Shown one piece after another: positions 37,301 to 46,008 of a stretch of 64,000 nt of DNA. The DNA is taken from the NCBI RefSeq assembly GCF_003184905.1, contig NZ_QFRU01000019.1, positions 1 through 64,000 on the forward strand, given 5' to 3'. Made by a program: the position numbers and the translations under genes. Below the pieces are notes generated by a model. The model saw only the letters and a list, made by a program, of their open reading frames with translations. It had not been told where the DNA came from and searched no databases. Positions within the stretch are counted from its first letter, which is position 1. Each line of letters starts with the position of its first letter. This stretch comes from Bacillus sp. CGMCC 1.16541 (lineage in GTDB: Bacteria > Bacillota > Bacilli > Bacillales > Bacillaceae_H).

Positions 37301-37730
37301 CTATATGTCCTTGCTCAATTAACGTCTCAATTTCTCCTCTGCTTCCAGGTGTAATGGCAATAACTCCTTCACGATAATGAGGAAGCCACTTTCGGTTTAA
37401 TCCTTTCTGTTCTTTCGTTTGAACAATGCTGCTCATTTTTAATAAGTTTCGATAACCAACTTCACTTTCAGCTAGTAAAACCATTGGATACGCTCGGCTT
37501 TCCTCATCATTTTGACTATGAAGAATGGAGAGAGTTAATCCTATAATTGGTTTAATCCCCTTTGCTTTACACGCTTTATAAAAAGGTACGATGCCGTACA
37601 TCACGTTCTCATCTGTTAGTGCTACTGAATCGTACTGTAATTGCTTTGCTTTATGAACAAGCTCGTCAATTTTAATTGAGCTTTGTAATAAACTGTATGA
37701 ACTTTGTACCTGTAAATGAACAAAAGGCAC
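34371..37730 (-). CDS. dnaE: DNA polymerase III alpha subunit DnaE
   Basis: The DnaE-type replicative polymerase, which in bacilli extends primers before handing over to PolC. The product of about 1119 residues has the N-terminal PHP domain (FVHLQVQSSYSLL ... VALTDENVMYG), the catalytic palm with GPGRGSAAGSLVAYVL and DIDIDFPDTRRDEVI (catalytic Asp residues), ANYGFNRSHAVAYSMVAYQ, and a C-terminal OB fold (IETIVFLGRERVIRTKKGEEMAFF). No 3'-5' exonuclease domain is present, in contrast to PolC. Start is GTG 37730 (PFVHLQV), 8 bases after GGTGG; GTG 37742 is an alternative. Divergent from ytrH. Confidence 0.96.
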   Translation of the reverse strand: MPFVHLQVQSSYSLLQSSIKIDELVHKAKQLQYDSVALTDENVMYGIVPFYKACKAKGIKPIIGLTLSILHSQNDEESRAYPMVLLAESEVGYRNLLKMSSIVQTKEQKGLNRKWLPHYREGVIAITPGSRGEIETLIEQGHIEEAEKSVQFFQHLFGENHFYLSVQQHGHHNQPLQAKVIELARKSQVPVVVTNDVRYLEKEQHFAQDCLVAIKQGTELDDEQREKLEGSEYYLKSKEEITELFLDVPEGLANTISIAERCQVELPLGANVLPKYPVPTHQTANEYLKHLCEKGLKERVPNVSNNYIERLQFELHIIQSMNFSDYFLIVWDFMDYAHRNGIITGPGRGSAAGSLVAYVLRITNVDPIKHDLLFERFLNPERISMPDIDIDFPDTRRDEVIQYVAQKYGQLHVAQIITFGTLAAKAAIRDVGKVIGATSEDISMLSKLIPNKVGITLRQAYDLSQPLREVLSQSPKARQVFETATKIEGLPRHTSTHAAGVVISEKPLTDVIALQEGSNDVYLTQFPMGALEDIGLLKMDFLGLRNLTILDEVVKQIKRETGEQINLDSIPADDHKTFLLLAKGDTTGIFQLESEGMRKVLKQLKPTELEDIVAVNALYRPGPMEHIPVYIRRKHKQESVHYPHPVLESILNRTYGVIVYQEQIMQIASRMAGFTLGEADLLRRAVSKKNKQVLDEQRNHFVQGCLKEGYDEQVAQSIYDLIVRFANYGFNRSHAVAYSMVAYQLAYLKANYPVQFFSALLTSVIGNEAKLGQYIQEIKQRHLTLLPPSINKSFYPFKVENGQIRYSLAAIKHVGIAALKEIVKERKKKPFDDLFDFCIRVSMRIINRKVLESLILAGCFDEFKENRATLLASIDVAMEHANLVQPTEDSDGFFDEEFMLKPKYVVKEELSLEERLKHEKEVLGFYLSSHPVSAYKDIRIFNQWKTIYQLSESVAASNIETIVFLGRERVIRTKKGEEMAFFTISDETGELDAVSFPNVYNRFSMLLKSGEVLLIRGKLEDRDYRKQFVIQHVQAADQIKEMSQKAELYVKIEQKHKTPTTLRQIRQLLSAYNGSVPVILYYEDEKRMLRLPNEYAINANDTLINELKRMLGDLNVVLK

Positions 37731-37849
37731 ATGTCTTCCCACCCTTATAAATTATAGTTACTTTCATTATAAAATTTGTTGTCTATACACACAAATTACA
37801 TAACTTACGTAGTTTGTCCATATATATGAAGAGAGAGGAGGTTCGTTTT

Positions 37850-38185
37850 ATGAAAGAGCCATTTATGACATTGTTTATTTGGAGTTATTTCACGTCATTA
37901 GGAATTATTTTAGGTGGGTCGTTAATTGGAGCTTTCGGTGGATTTCTAGTGGGAAAGCCCCCTCTATATACAATGTATATTTTAAGTAATAGTTTAAAAA
38001 TATGGGCCATCGTCGGTGCCATCGGTGGGACATTTGATACGTTTTACAGCTTTGAAAGAGGATTGTTTGAAGGAGCAACAAAAGATGTATTTAAGCAAAT
38101 TCTTCTTATTTTAGTAGCCATGGGCGGTGCTCAGACCGGGTCCATTATTATTAGATGGCTTACTCAGGAGCACCTTGGAACATGA
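37850..38185 (+). CDS. ytrH: sporulation membrane protein YtrH
   Basis: A 111-residue membrane protein with three or four spans (FIWSYFTSLGIILGGSLIGAF, ILSNSLKIWAIVGAIGG, ILLILVAMGGAQTGSIII). YtrH is needed for efficient sporulation and is made in the mother cell under sigma-E in B. subtilis; its mechanism is unknown. The start is ATG 37850, 8 bases after GGAGGT. It overlaps ytrI at ATGA (stop 38183-38185, ytrI start 38182), so the pair is translationally coupled. Divergent from dnaE. Confidence 0.93.
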   Translation: MKEPFMTLFIWSYFTSLGIILGGSLIGAFGGFLVGKPPLYTMYILSNSLKIWAIVGAIGGTFDTFYSFERGLFEGATKDVFKQILLILVAMGGAQTGSIIIRWLTQEHLGT

Positions 38186-38706
38186 GAGTTCCAGATAGTC
38201 GCCTCTACAGACGATCAGACTGGCAACGTTTCTTTGCTGGTTTAGCCATTGGAGCGATTTTAAGTTGGGCAGTGTTTTTAGCTTTATATGGTATCTCACA
38301 AGATGCAAGAATTAAACACTTTAACGACCGCAAAGAAGAATTTGAGGACTTAAAGCGCAGCAAAGACATTTGGATGAGTGAAAAAGAAGAATTAAACAAA
38401 GAAAACAAGCGAAATTTATTGATTCAAGATATTAAAGTAAAAGTGGCGAACGAACAAAAAGACAAGTACAAATTAGATAGCTATTCTGCTTATTTAATTC
38501 AAGAAAGCGCAAAAGAAGAAATTGAGTACTTAATTTCAAAAAATATTGAAGACGTTTATAACTCTCATGATTTATTAAAGAAAGCGATCGAAAATAAAGA
38601 ATATAAAATCGAAAAAACGTTATATTCTGTTGAAGTGCATGAAATCTTATTTTATACAACACTATCTGTAGAACTAAAAATTAAATCAATTAAAAAAATC
38701 ATTTAA
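38182..38706 (+). CDS. ytrI: sporulation protein YtrI
   Basis: A 174-residue protein with one N-terminal span (WQRFFAGLAIGAILSWAVFLALYG) followed by a long lysine- and glutamate-rich helical region (FNDRKEEFEDLKRSKDIWMSEKEELNKENK), probably coiled coil, and a small C-terminal domain. It is the partner of YtrH in the sigma-E-dependent pair that affects sporulation efficiency. The ATG at 38182 overlaps the ytrH stop as ATGA; the longer reading frame from 38155 inside ytrH is less likely. Convergent with nrnA. Confidence 0.92.
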   Translation: MRVPDSRLYRRSDWQRFFAGLAIGAILSWAVFLALYGISQDARIKHFNDRKEEFEDLKRSKDIWMSEKEELNKENKRNLLIQDIKVKVANEQKDKYKLDSYSAYLIQESAKEEIEYLISKNIEDVYNSHDLLKKAIENKEYKIEKTLYSVEVHEILFYTTLSVELKIKSIKKII

Positions 38707-38759
38707 AAAAGGCTCTGCCACAGGACACAAAAAAAGTGTCTCAATTGGCAAAGCCTTTT
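38705..38759. terminator. bidirectional terminator between ytrI and nrnA
   Basis: AAAAAGGCT-TGCCA pairs with TGGCA-AGCCTTTT, with an inner CAC/GTG stem. It serves both convergent genes. Confidence 0.87.
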
Positions 38760-38769
38760 AAAATTTTAT

Positions 38770-39702
38770 CTAAGAGCATACATGCTCTAAATCAGCTAAT
38801 ACACTCTCTACTTCACTCCACGAGTAAATAGATGCACCAGCTGCCATTGGATGACCCCCACCCTTATACTTTTGGGCGATTGTATTAATAACAGGACCTT
38901 TTGAACGTAAGCGCACACGAATAAGATCATCTTCTTCTACAAAAAATGCCCATGCCTTAATTCCTTCGATATTCCCTAATATCCCTACTAGTTGAGACGC
39001 GTCTGATGGTGTAACATCATATTTTTGAAGTGTTTCTTTTGAAATCACCATTGATGCAACACCCGATTTGTTCATGACAAAATGTTGTAAAACATACCCT
39101 TGTAAATGAGCAACATTGACTTTCGTGTTATAAAGTTGATCATATAAATCTTTAAATTCAAAATTATATTGCATGAGTTCACTTGCGTATTGCAACGTTT
39201 TAGGCTGTGTACTTGGAAATAGAAATCGTCCTGTATCCCCTACCATACCAGCATACATTAACTGTGCACCTTTATCTGTTAAAACAAGCCCTTTTTCTTT
39301 TCCATGTAAATACCATTCAAAGATCATTTCACTTGTCGAGCTGGCATTTGTATCAACCCAGAGGAAATCTCCGTATGCATCTTCGTTTGGGTGATGATCA
39401 ATTTTAATGATTCGCTTCCCTTTTTTATAACGTTGGTCACATATTCTTTCTTCATTCGCTGTGTCACAAATGATGACGAGTGCTTCGTGATATATACTAT
39501 CGTTAACCTCATCCATTTCATATAAAAATTGCAGAGATGGCTCCCCTTTACCTACTGTATAAACTTGCTTATGTGGGAAAGAGGCTTTTAGTATTTCAGC
39601 TAACCCACACTGAGAACCGTAAGCATCAGGATCTGGCCTCACATGACGGTGAATAATAATCGTGTCGAATTGCTTAACCTCTTTTAATAATTGATCTTTC
39701 AT
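38770..39702 (-). CDS. nrnA: oligoribonuclease / pAp phosphatase NrnA
   Basis: DHH-family phosphoesterase that degrades nanoRNAs and converts 3'-phosphoadenosine 5'-phosphate to AMP. The 310-residue protein has HRHVRPDPDAYGSQ near residue 18, VIICDTANEERICD, the DHH signature DHHPNEDAYGDF, YAGMVGDTGRFLFP, and the DHHA1 C-terminal KYKGGGHPMAAGA. ATG follows GAAAGGAAG. It is YtqI of B. subtilis and keeps the same position. Very sure. Confidence 0.95.
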   Translation of the reverse strand: MKDQLLKEVKQFDTIIIHRHVRPDPDAYGSQCGLAEILKASFPHKQVYTVGKGEPSLQFLYEMDEVNDSIYHEALVIICDTANEERICDQRYKKGKRIIKIDHHPNEDAYGDFLWVDTNASSTSEMIFEWYLHGKEKGLVLTDKGAQLMYAGMVGDTGRFLFPSTQPKTLQYASELMQYNFEFKDLYDQLYNTKVNVAHLQGYVLQHFVMNKSGVASMVISKETLQKYDVTPSDASQLVGILGNIEGIKAWAFFVEEDDLIRVRLRSKGPVINTIAQKYKGGGHPMAAGASIYSWSEVESVLADLEHVCS

Positions 39703-39903
39703 TTATTTCTCTTCCTTTCAACTAGTTTTTCAATACAGGATAGCTTTTGTCTACCATCCATTCTACAAACAGCCATCTGTTAGAAGAAGAATATTATAAA
39801 ATTTGAATGTTTTGAAACAACTCATCTACAACACTAGAATTTCGTCTCCTCAATCGGTACAATAAAAGGGAAGGAATTAAAGCGTTTTAATGGAGGAACA
39901 ACG

Positions 39904-40203
39904 ATGCCTATTCTTGTTATTTTAATCTTATCTTCACTTGGTTTCTATGTATACCTAAAATTAAAATATGTTCGTTCAAAACGCCCCGTGGAAAAGCAAT
40001 GGATTTCTGCAAAATCTAGCATCGCTTTGGGTGTATTTGTTTTCTTTTTCGGTATCAATCAATGGTTTATTTATCAAACAACGCTATCCATTATCGTTGG
40101 CCTTCTGTTTGTTCTAATTGGAGCTGGAAGCATATGGGCTGGCATTCGCGCCTATAAACATTACTTACCTTTTGTGATGAAAGAAGCTCAAGAACAAAAA
40201 TAG
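39904..40203 (+). CDS. ytpI: YtpI family membrane protein
   Basis: A 99-residue protein with three hydrophobic spans (ILVILILSSLGFYVYLKL, SIALGVFVFFFGINQWFIY, TLSIIVGLLFVLIGAGSIWAG) and a short charged tail. It matches YtpI by size and by position between nrnA and ytoI. No catalytic motif is visible and the function is unknown. ATG follows GGAGGAACAACG. Convergent with ytoI across a shared terminator. Confidence 0.88.
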   Translation: MPILVILILSSLGFYVYLKLKYVRSKRPVEKQWISAKSSIALGVFVFFFGINQWFIYQTTLSIIVGLLFVLIGAGSIWAGIRAYKHYLPFVMKEAQEQK

Positions 40204-40226
40204 AACCAATGCATGATATGGTTATG

Positions 40227-40287
40227 AAAAATGGAACGTCTACTTAAATCCTAGACATATGTGGATTTACAAGACGTTCCATTTTTT
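40227..40287. terminator. bidirectional terminator between ytpI and ytoI
   Basis: AAAAATGGAACGTCT pairs with AGACGTTCCATTTTTT, with an inner AAATCC/GGATTT stem. Strong in both directions. Confidence 0.92.
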
Positions 40288-40329
40288 AATTAATGAAGTT
40301 AAAAAGAAACACTTTTGTCTCACCGACTA

Positions 40330-41646
40330 TTATGTGCGATCAAGAATTTGAGCCATCATTAATGCTTTTCCCACCACAATTCCTTCGTTATATACTTCTA
40401 CATCTACTTTTGCAAATTTTCGTCCAAGCTCTAATACTTTCGGGCGAATTTCAATCATACTTTCGATTTGAACAGGCTTAATAAAATAAATCGTGACATT
40501 CTCAATAACTAAATCACCTTTTTTATAAGCACGTAGTACACGGTTCGCTGCTTCTGTTACAATCGTTGTAAACACACCATATGAAATGGTTCCCATAAAG
40601 TTAGTCATCTGTGGTGTGACTTCACAACGATAAAATTGTTCCCCTTTTGTTTCCTCTACGTCAATAAACTGATTCGTTACAATATCGTCGATTGTCTCTC
40701 CTACTTGTGGCTGTCGTTGGATCATTTGTAGTGCTTTTAATACATCTTGCCTACTGATAATTCCTTCTAGACGATGATACTCATCAACGACTGGTAAGAC
40801 TTCGATTCCTTCCCATACCATCATGTGTGCTGCTGATGCCACAGAAGTTTTTCCGTGAACTGTCATTGGATTTCTTGTCATCGCTTTTTCAATTGACGTT
40901 GTACGTTCAAATCCCATGACATCTTTTGACGTGACCATGCCATGTACTTTCAACTGTTGATCAACAATCGGAAAACGACTATGCTTTGTTCTTTCATTAC
41001 ATTCATGCCATCTTTCAATCGTGTCAGCTAAACGTAAAACAACTGTTTCCGTAACAGGTGTTAAGATGTCTTCAACGAGTACAATTTCTTTTTTTATAAG
41101 CTGATCATAAATCGCTCTATTAATCATCGTAGCAACTGTAAACGTATCATAAGTGGTTGAAATAATAGGAAGCTTTAAATCATCTGCTAATCGTTTGACA
41201 CGGTCTTCTGTATCAAATCCACCTGTAATCAGCACGGCAGCTCCTGCTTCGAGTGCTAACTCATGAGCATTGGTACGGTTACCAACAATAAGAAGGTTTC
41301 CAGCCCCTGTATAACGCATCATCGCTTCAAGTTTCATCGCACCAATAACGAATTTATTTAACGTTTTATGCAGACCTTCTCTTCCACCTAACACTTGGCC
41401 GTCTACAATATTGACCACTTCTGCATAGGTTAATTTTTCAATGTTCTCTTTTTTCTTTCGCTCAATTCGAATCGTCCCTACACGTTCAATCGTTGACACA
41501 TACCCTTTATTCTCTGCATCTTTAATTGCACGGTAAGCAGTTCCTTCACTAACACTTAACTCTTTTGCTATTTGCCTTACTGATATCTTCTCGCCAATTG
41601 GTAGCGAGTCAATGTATTGTAAAATTTGCTCATGTTTCGTCGCCAA
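40330..41646 (-). CDS. ytoI: DRTGG/CBS domain protein YtoI
   Basis: A 438-residue multidomain protein: an N-terminal helix-turn-helix (ISVRQIAKELSVSEGTAYRAIKDAENKGY, about 20-50), a DRTGG domain (about 70-180), a pair of CBS domains (about 190-310, with FPIVDQQLKVHGMVTSKDVMGF and EVLPVVDEYHRLEGIISRQDV), and a C-terminal hotdog thioesterase-like domain from about 320. This layout is that of B. subtilis YtoI. It is probably a nucleotide-sensing regulator, but ligand and targets are unknown. The start is a TTG at 41646 after AAGGGTGA. Confidence 0.9.
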   Translation of the reverse strand: MATKHEQILQYIDSLPIGEKISVRQIAKELSVSEGTAYRAIKDAENKGYVSTIERVGTIRIERKKKENIEKLTYAEVVNIVDGQVLGGREGLHKTLNKFVIGAMKLEAMMRYTGAGNLLIVGNRTNAHELALEAGAAVLITGGFDTEDRVKRLADDLKLPIISTTYDTFTVATMINRAIYDQLIKKEIVLVEDILTPVTETVVLRLADTIERWHECNERTKHSRFPIVDQQLKVHGMVTSKDVMGFERTTSIEKAMTRNPMTVHGKTSVASAAHMMVWEGIEVLPVVDEYHRLEGIISRQDVLKALQMIQRQPQVGETIDDIVTNQFIDVEETKGEQFYRCEVTPQMTNFMGTISYGVFTTIVTEAANRVLRAYKKGDLVIENVTIYFIKPVQIESMIEIRPKVLELGRKFAKVDVEVYNEGIVVGKALMMAQILDRT

Positions 41647-41773
41647 ATTTGTTCACCCTTTTAAAGCATTTTCACGCTTTACGCTTTTCTATTAAATTTT
41701 ATCAACATATTCACCGTAAAGAGTTTTCTTTACTTTTTATTATAAGGGTGCATGTTGTTGGATTCAACGTATG

Positions 41774-42010
41774 TTAGCTTCGTTGATAAATTCTTCTTTG
41801 TACGCGTTTCTTTTGAATGACAGATTGACGTTCTTTTTTAGATCGATAAAGAAAAGAAGATAAGTTACCTCCTATGACGAGTATCGCTAATAATAACCAA
41901 GATAATGAAAAGAAGCCTTGCAGCGTTTCCGTATTTAACGACAGCTTTGGTACTGCATAATAAAGCATAAGCCCACATAACAACAAATAAAGTAATGTTT
42001 TATTCTTCAC
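41774..42010 (-). CDS. small membrane protein of unknown function
   Basis: I do not recognise this 78-residue protein. It has two hydrophobic spans (KTLLYLLLCGLMLYYAVP and FFSLSWLLLAILVIGGNLSSFLY) and a strongly basic C-terminal tail (RSKKERQSVIQKKRVQRR), so the tail probably faces the cytoplasm. The start is GTG 42010 with AGGAGAGG 6 bases upstream. It lies between ytkL and ytoI, on the same strand, with no obvious terminator of its own. Confidence 0.72.
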   Translation of the reverse strand: MKNKTLLYLLLCGLMLYYAVPKLSLNTETLQGFFSLSWLLLAILVIGGNLSSFLYRSKKERQSVIQKKRVQRRIYQRS

Positions 42011-42071
42011 GTTTTTCCTCTCCTTACATCACAATTAGTTTATTGTATGCACTTGTCCCGAAAAAAAGAAG

Positions 42072-42129
42072 AAAAACCCCTTGTCCACGAAGTTCATCAC
42101 TAAGTGACTGAACAACTCGACAAAGGGGT
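42072..42129 (-). terminator. ytkL terminator
   Basis: AAAACCCCTTGTC pairs with GACAAAGGGGT, with an inner GTTCA/TGAAC stem, and a T run on the minus strand. Confidence 0.88.
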
Positions 42130-42165
42130 CTATAAACAAACTCTACATTCAGACAGATAGCATGT

Positions 42166-42849
42166 TTAAAGCTCCACGTATTCTCCTGCTTGTAGTACTT
42201 TACCTGTTGCTTTTGTTAATTTCTCTACAAACGCATGTGGATCTTGTTCAATGACTGGAAACGTATTGTAGTGAATTGGAACAACCATTTTTGTACCTAT
42301 CCATTCAGCCGCTAAAAGGGCATCATCAGGGCCCATTGTAAAATTATCACCAATCGGTAAAAATGCAACGTCAATGTCATGATATTGTCCTAATAACTTC
42401 ATATCTGAATAAAGAGCTGTATCTCCCGCATGGTAAATCGTCTTGCCATTGATTGTGACTAACAAACCAGCAGGCATACCCGTATAAATAATTTGCTTCG
42501 TCTCTTCATCTGTGTAACTTGAACCATGAAATGCTTGAGTTAGTTTGACAGTACCAAAGTCAAAATTGTGAGAACCACCAATATGCATTGGATGAGTGTT
42601 TACGCCTTTCCAACTTAAAAAAGTGGCTAATTCAAACGGTGCAACAACAAGTGCATCATTGTTCTTTGCAATTTCCACCGTATCCCCTACGTGATCGTTG
42701 TGTCCATGAGTAAGCAATATAACATCTGCTTTTAAATCGCTTACACTCAAGTCGGTAAGAGCATTTCCGTTAATAAAAGGGTCAATTAAAATGGTTTTGT
42801 TATCAGTTTCAATTTTCACAACAGAATGTCCATGATATGAAATACGCAT
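42166..42849 (-). CDS. ytkL: UPF0173 metal-dependent hydrolase YtkL
   Basis: A 227-residue metallo-beta-lactamase-fold hydrolase of the UPF0173 family. Metal ligands are in [13 protein letters not shown] (HxHxDH), [21 protein letters not shown] and the late His in [12 protein letters not shown]. The physiological substrate is not known. Three consecutive ATG codons occur; the third (42849) is 8 bases from AAGGAG and matches the family N-terminus, [13 protein letters not shown]. It sits between the argGH/ald region and ytoI as in B. subtilis. Confidence 0.94.
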   Translation of the reverse strand: MRISYHGHSVVKIETDNKTILIDPFINGNALTDLSVSDLKADVILLTHGHNDHVGDTVEIAKNNDALVVAPFELATFLSWKGVNTHPMHIGGSHNFDFGTVKLTQAFHGSSYTDEETKQIIYTGMPAGLLVTINGKTIYHAGDTALYSDMKLLGQYHDIDVAFLPIGDNFTMGPDDALLAAEWIGTKMVVPIHYNTFPVIEQDPHAFVEKLTKATGKVLQAGEYVEL

Positions 42850-42990
42850 CATCATCTCTCCTTGCTAATGTGATTTTCATTATATGTAGTTCAAGGAAAA
42901 GTAAAAAACTCCTTGTGCTTTTTACTTTTACCCTTATTTTGTTCTACCTTAACATAGAATCGTTATTTTGTTCATGAAGTGAGCTTTCTT

Positions 42991-43025
42991 CAAAAAAAGT
43001 GCTGATCCATTAGAGGAATCAGCAT
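42991..43025 (-). terminator. ald terminator
   Basis: TGCTGAT (43000-43006) pairs with ATCAGCA (43018-43024), extended by CC/GG, with seven T on the minus strand. Confidence 0.88.
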
Positions 43026-43036
43026 TGAATGGACCA

Positions 43037-44158
43037 TTATACTTGGCCGAGTAACGTTCCCACATCAGCATACATTAGTTGGTGTGCATCTGCTACCGCG
43101 TCATACGTAACAAATCCGTTTAATGTATTAATTCCTTTTAATAATGCTTCATTTTGTAAGCAAGCATCCTTATAACCTTTATTTGCAATTTGTAAGGCAT
43201 AAGGCATCGTCACATTCGTTAGAGCAAACGTAGAAGTACGTGGAACGGCTCCCGGCATATTGGCAACAGCATAATGTACAACGCCATGCTTTTCATAAGT
43301 TGGGTGATCATGGGTCGTAATACGATCAGTCGTTTCAAAAATACCACCTTGATCAATCGCAATATCTACAATAACAGACCCTGGAGACATAGTTTGAATC
43401 ATTTCTTCAGTTACTAATTTTGGAGCCTTTGCTCCTGGAATTAAGACTGCACCTATGACTAAGTCAGACTGTTTAACCGCTTCTGCAATGTTATAAGGGT
43501 TAGACATAAGAGTAGTAATTTCTTTTCCAAAAATATCATCCAACTGCCTTAATCGATCTACATTTAAATCAATCATCGTAACGTGAGCTCCTAGTCCAAC
43601 TGCTACTTTCGCCGCATTCGTTCCCGCTACTCCACCACCAATAATGGTGACCTCTCCACGTTGAACTCCTGGAACTCCACCTAATAAAATTCCTTTTCCA
43701 CCTTTTGTGCTCTCTAGAAATTGTGCGCCTACTTGTGAAGCCATACGTCCTGCCACTTCACTCATCGGTGTTAATAACGGGAGAGAGCCATTTGGTAATT
43801 GAACCGTTTCATATGCAATTCCGATTACTTTTTGGTCAATTAAAGCTTTTGTTAAAGCTGGCTCAGCTGCTAAGTGTAAATATGTAAACAAAATGAGCCC
43901 TTCACGAAAATATTGATATTCTTCTGCTAGCGGCTCTTTCACCTTCATGACCATGTCCATTGACCATGCTTCTTGTGCGCTTTCGACAATGGTCGCCCCT
44001 ACTTGAATATAGTGATCATCGTCAAATCCAGAGCCAACACCTGCACTTTTTTCAATATACACGTCATGTCCGTTATTAATTAAATACATCGCACTTGCTG
44101 GTGTCATCGCAACGCGATTTTCGTTATTCTTAATCTCTTTTGGCACACCAATTCTCAC
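43037..44158 (-). CDS. ald: alanine dehydrogenase
   Basis: NAD-dependent alanine dehydrogenase, interconverting alanine with pyruvate and ammonia; in bacilli used for alanine catabolism and sporulation. The 373-residue protein starts [19 protein letters not shown], has the catalytic Lys/His region [10 protein letters not shown] and NAD-binding [24 protein letters not shown]. The start is GTG 44158, 7 bases after GGAGG. B. subtilis keeps ald elsewhere, next to adeR, so its place beside ytkL is a rearrangement relative to that species. A 13-bp inverted repeat lies in its 5' region. Confidence 0.96.
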   Translation of the reverse strand: MRIGVPKEIKNNENRVAMTPASAMYLINNGHDVYIEKSAGVGSGFDDDHYIQVGATIVESAQEAWSMDMVMKVKEPLAEEYQYFREGLILFTYLHLAAEPALTKALIDQKVIGIAYETVQLPNGSLPLLTPMSEVAGRMASQVGAQFLESTKGGKGILLGGVPGVQRGEVTIIGGGVAGTNAAKVAVGLGAHVTMIDLNVDRLRQLDDIFGKEITTLMSNPYNIAEAVKQSDLVIGAVLIPGAKAPKLVTEEMIQTMSPGSVIVDIAIDQGGIFETTDRITTHDHPTYEKHGVVHYAVANMPGAVPRTSTFALTNVTMPYALQIANKGYKDACLQNEALLKGINTLNGFVTYDAVADAHQLMYADVGTLLGQV

Positions 44159-44186
44159 ACTAATTCCTCCCTGTATAGTAATGGCT

Positions 44187-44238
44187 ACACCTAGAAAGTC
44201 TGCTATTAAACCTCATTAATCCCACACTTTCTAGGTGT
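44187..44238. repeat. 13-bp inverted repeat upstream of ald
   Basis: ACACCTAGAAAGT (44187-44199) is repeated as an exact inverted copy (44226-44238) around a 26-base loop, ending about 30 bases before the ald start. It could be an ald leader hairpin or a dimeric regulator site. No T run follows. Confidence 0.82.
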
Positions 44239-44248
44239 ATAACACAAA

Positions 44249-44299
44249 TAAAAAGCAACGCCTGTGTCTACTTTGTTCCCTTCACTAAGGAGACACAGG
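44249..44299 (-). terminator. terminator of the small ORF at 44328-44498
   Basis: CCTGTGTCT (44261-44269) pairs with AGACACAGG (44291-44299); on the minus strand CGTTGC then TTTTTATTT follows. Its position supports the small ORF as a separate transcription unit. Confidence 0.7.
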
Positions 44300-44327
44300 T
44301 TTCATATTTCACATTATATGCTCAGTG

Positions 44328-44498
44328 TTACTCGTATAGTTCACTATCACTCTTTGCTTCTACATCTTCAATCGGTTGTGCCATGTATCCTTCGCCTACT
44401 ACTCCACTTGCATAAGAGTCCATTAACTGTTGAAACGTTTCTTGTTCACCTTCTTGATTGTACTCATACGTGTGTTGTGGGTGCTTTTTGTCTTTCAT
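44328..44498 (-). CDS. small acidic protein, 56 residues
   Basis: A small ORF of 56 residues, MKDKKHPQHTYEYNQEGEQE at the start and EDVEAKSDSELYE at the end, acidic and hydrophilic with a central SGVVGEGYMAQP. The ATG at 44498 has AAGGAGTG about 8 bases upstream and a terminator follows the stop, so I believe it is expressed. It loosely recalls small YozQ/DUF4025-type proteins, but I cannot claim membership. It lies between argH and ald, both on the same strand. Confidence 0.68.
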   Translation of the reverse strand: MKDKKHPQHTYEYNQEGEQETFQQLMDSYASGVVGEGYMAQPIEDVEAKSDSELYE

Positions 44499-44579
44499 TT
44501 CATTTCACTCCTTTTTCGTTATGATTTTACAAATATTACTTTTCCTTCTTTTTTTACATGTTATACTCACAACAACACG

Positions 44580-44624
44580 AAAAGGCTTTGTCATTCCTTT
44601 TTATCAGAATGACAAAGCCTTTTT
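44580..44624. terminator. argGH terminator
   Basis: A perfect 17-bp stem (44580-44596 with its complement to 44624, AAAAGGCTTTGTCATTC) with T runs on both strands; it ends at the argH stop. Confidence 0.93.
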
Positions 44625-46008
44625 ATCTACCAATTTCACTTAAACGTTCTTTTTCTTTTTTGATCACGTGTTTCACTTGTTCAAACCCTGTGCCACCTGC
44701 GCTATTTCTTCGGTTCACCACCGTTTTAGGGTGAAGAACTTCATAAATATCTTCTTCAAACAAATGAGAAGCTTCTTTGTATTGATCAAATGACAAGTCC
44801 ATTAAATAGATGCCTTTTTGAATACAAGTTAACACTAGCTTTCCTACCACTTCATGGGCTTCTCGAAACGGCATACCTTTAGTCGCTAAATAGTCCGCTA
44901 GTTCCGTTGCATTTGAGAAATCTTGTTGCGTTGCTTTCTCCATGACATCTGTTTTAACTTTCAAGGTTTCAATCATACCAGCAAAAATCGTTAAACATCC
45001 CTCAATCGTTGTTACGGTATCAAACATACCTTCTTTGTCTTCTTGTAAGTCTTTGTTGTATGTTAAAGGTGTTCCTTTTAACACCGTTAATAGGCTAAAC
45101 AAGTGACCATATACACGCCCTGTTTTACCACGAATTAACTCCGCCATATCAGGGTTCTTTTTTTGTGGCATGATGCTACTTCCTGTGGCATACGTATCGT
45201 CCATTTCAATAAATTGAAATTCTTGGCTTGACCAAAGAATTAACTCTTCACAAAAACGGGAAAGGTGCATCATTAACATGGAACTATTACTTAAAAACTC
45301 AATAATAAAATCGCGATCACTTACTGCATCCATGCTATTATCATAGATTCCACTAAACCCTAATAAGCTAGCACTATACTCGCGATCGATAGGAAAGGTT
45401 GTACCCGCTAACGCTCCTGCGCCTAATGGAGACAAGTCAATTCGCTTTAATGACTCTTCATACCTTTGTGCATCACGTTTAAACATGGATACATAGGCAA
45501 GTAAATGATGGGCGAAAGAAACAGGTTGCGCACGCTGCAAGTGTGTATATCCTGGAAAAATCGTTTCAACATGCTGTTCTGCCTTTGTTACTAATACATG
45601 TGTTAATTCGTGTAAAAGAGAGATAATCACATTTACATGCTTCTTCAAATATAAATGCATGTCTGTTGCGACTTGATCGTTACGGCTTCTTCCTGTATGA
45701 AGTTTTCCTCCAACTGGTCCAATTTCATCAATTAACAACTTTTCAATGTTTAAATGAATATCTTCATATTGAGCAGAAAACGATAATTCTTTCTTTTTTG
45801 CTTTTTCAAGCAACACATGTAAACCGTTACTAATTTTCAATACATCTTCTTCAGATAGAATTTGACACTTTTGCAGCATTTTTACATGCGCAAGACTACC
45901 TTCTATATCTTCTTCTACTAATTGCTGATCGAATTCAATGGATGCTCCGAACTCATCGATCCATTGTTCAGGGCGCTTTGTAAAACGCCCTCCCCACAAT
46001 TTATTCAT
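44623..46008 (-). CDS. argH: argininosuccinate lyase
   Basis: Final step of arginine biosynthesis, splitting argininosuccinate to arginine and fumarate. The 461-residue protein starts [17 protein letters not shown], has [41 protein letters not shown] and the superfamily signature [15 protein letters not shown] 46008 follows AAGGTGA and overlaps the argG stop by four bases (ATGA), so the two genes are translationally coupled. Very sure. Confidence 0.97.
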   Translation of the reverse strand: MNKLWGGRFTKRPEQWIDEFGASIEFDQQLVEEDIEGSLAHVKMLQKCQILSEEDVLKISNGLHVLLEKAKKKELSFSAQYEDIHLNIEKLLIDEIGPVGGKLHTGRSRNDQVATDMHLYLKKHVNVIISLLHELTHVLVTKAEQHVETIFPGYTHLQRAQPVSFAHHLLAYVSMFKRDAQRYEESLKRIDLSPLGAGALAGTTFPIDREYSASLLGFSGIYDNSMDAVSDRDFIIEFLSNSSMLMMHLSRFCEELILWSSQEFQFIEMDDTYATGSSIMPQKKNPDMAELIRGKTGRVYGHLFSLLTVLKGTPLTYNKDLQEDKEGMFDTVTTIEGCLTIFAGMIETLKVKTDVMEKATQQDFSNATELADYLATKGMPFREAHEVVGKLVLTCIQKGIYLMDLSFDQYKEASHLFEEDIYEVLHPKTVVNRRNSAGGTGFEQVKHVIKKEKERLSEIGR

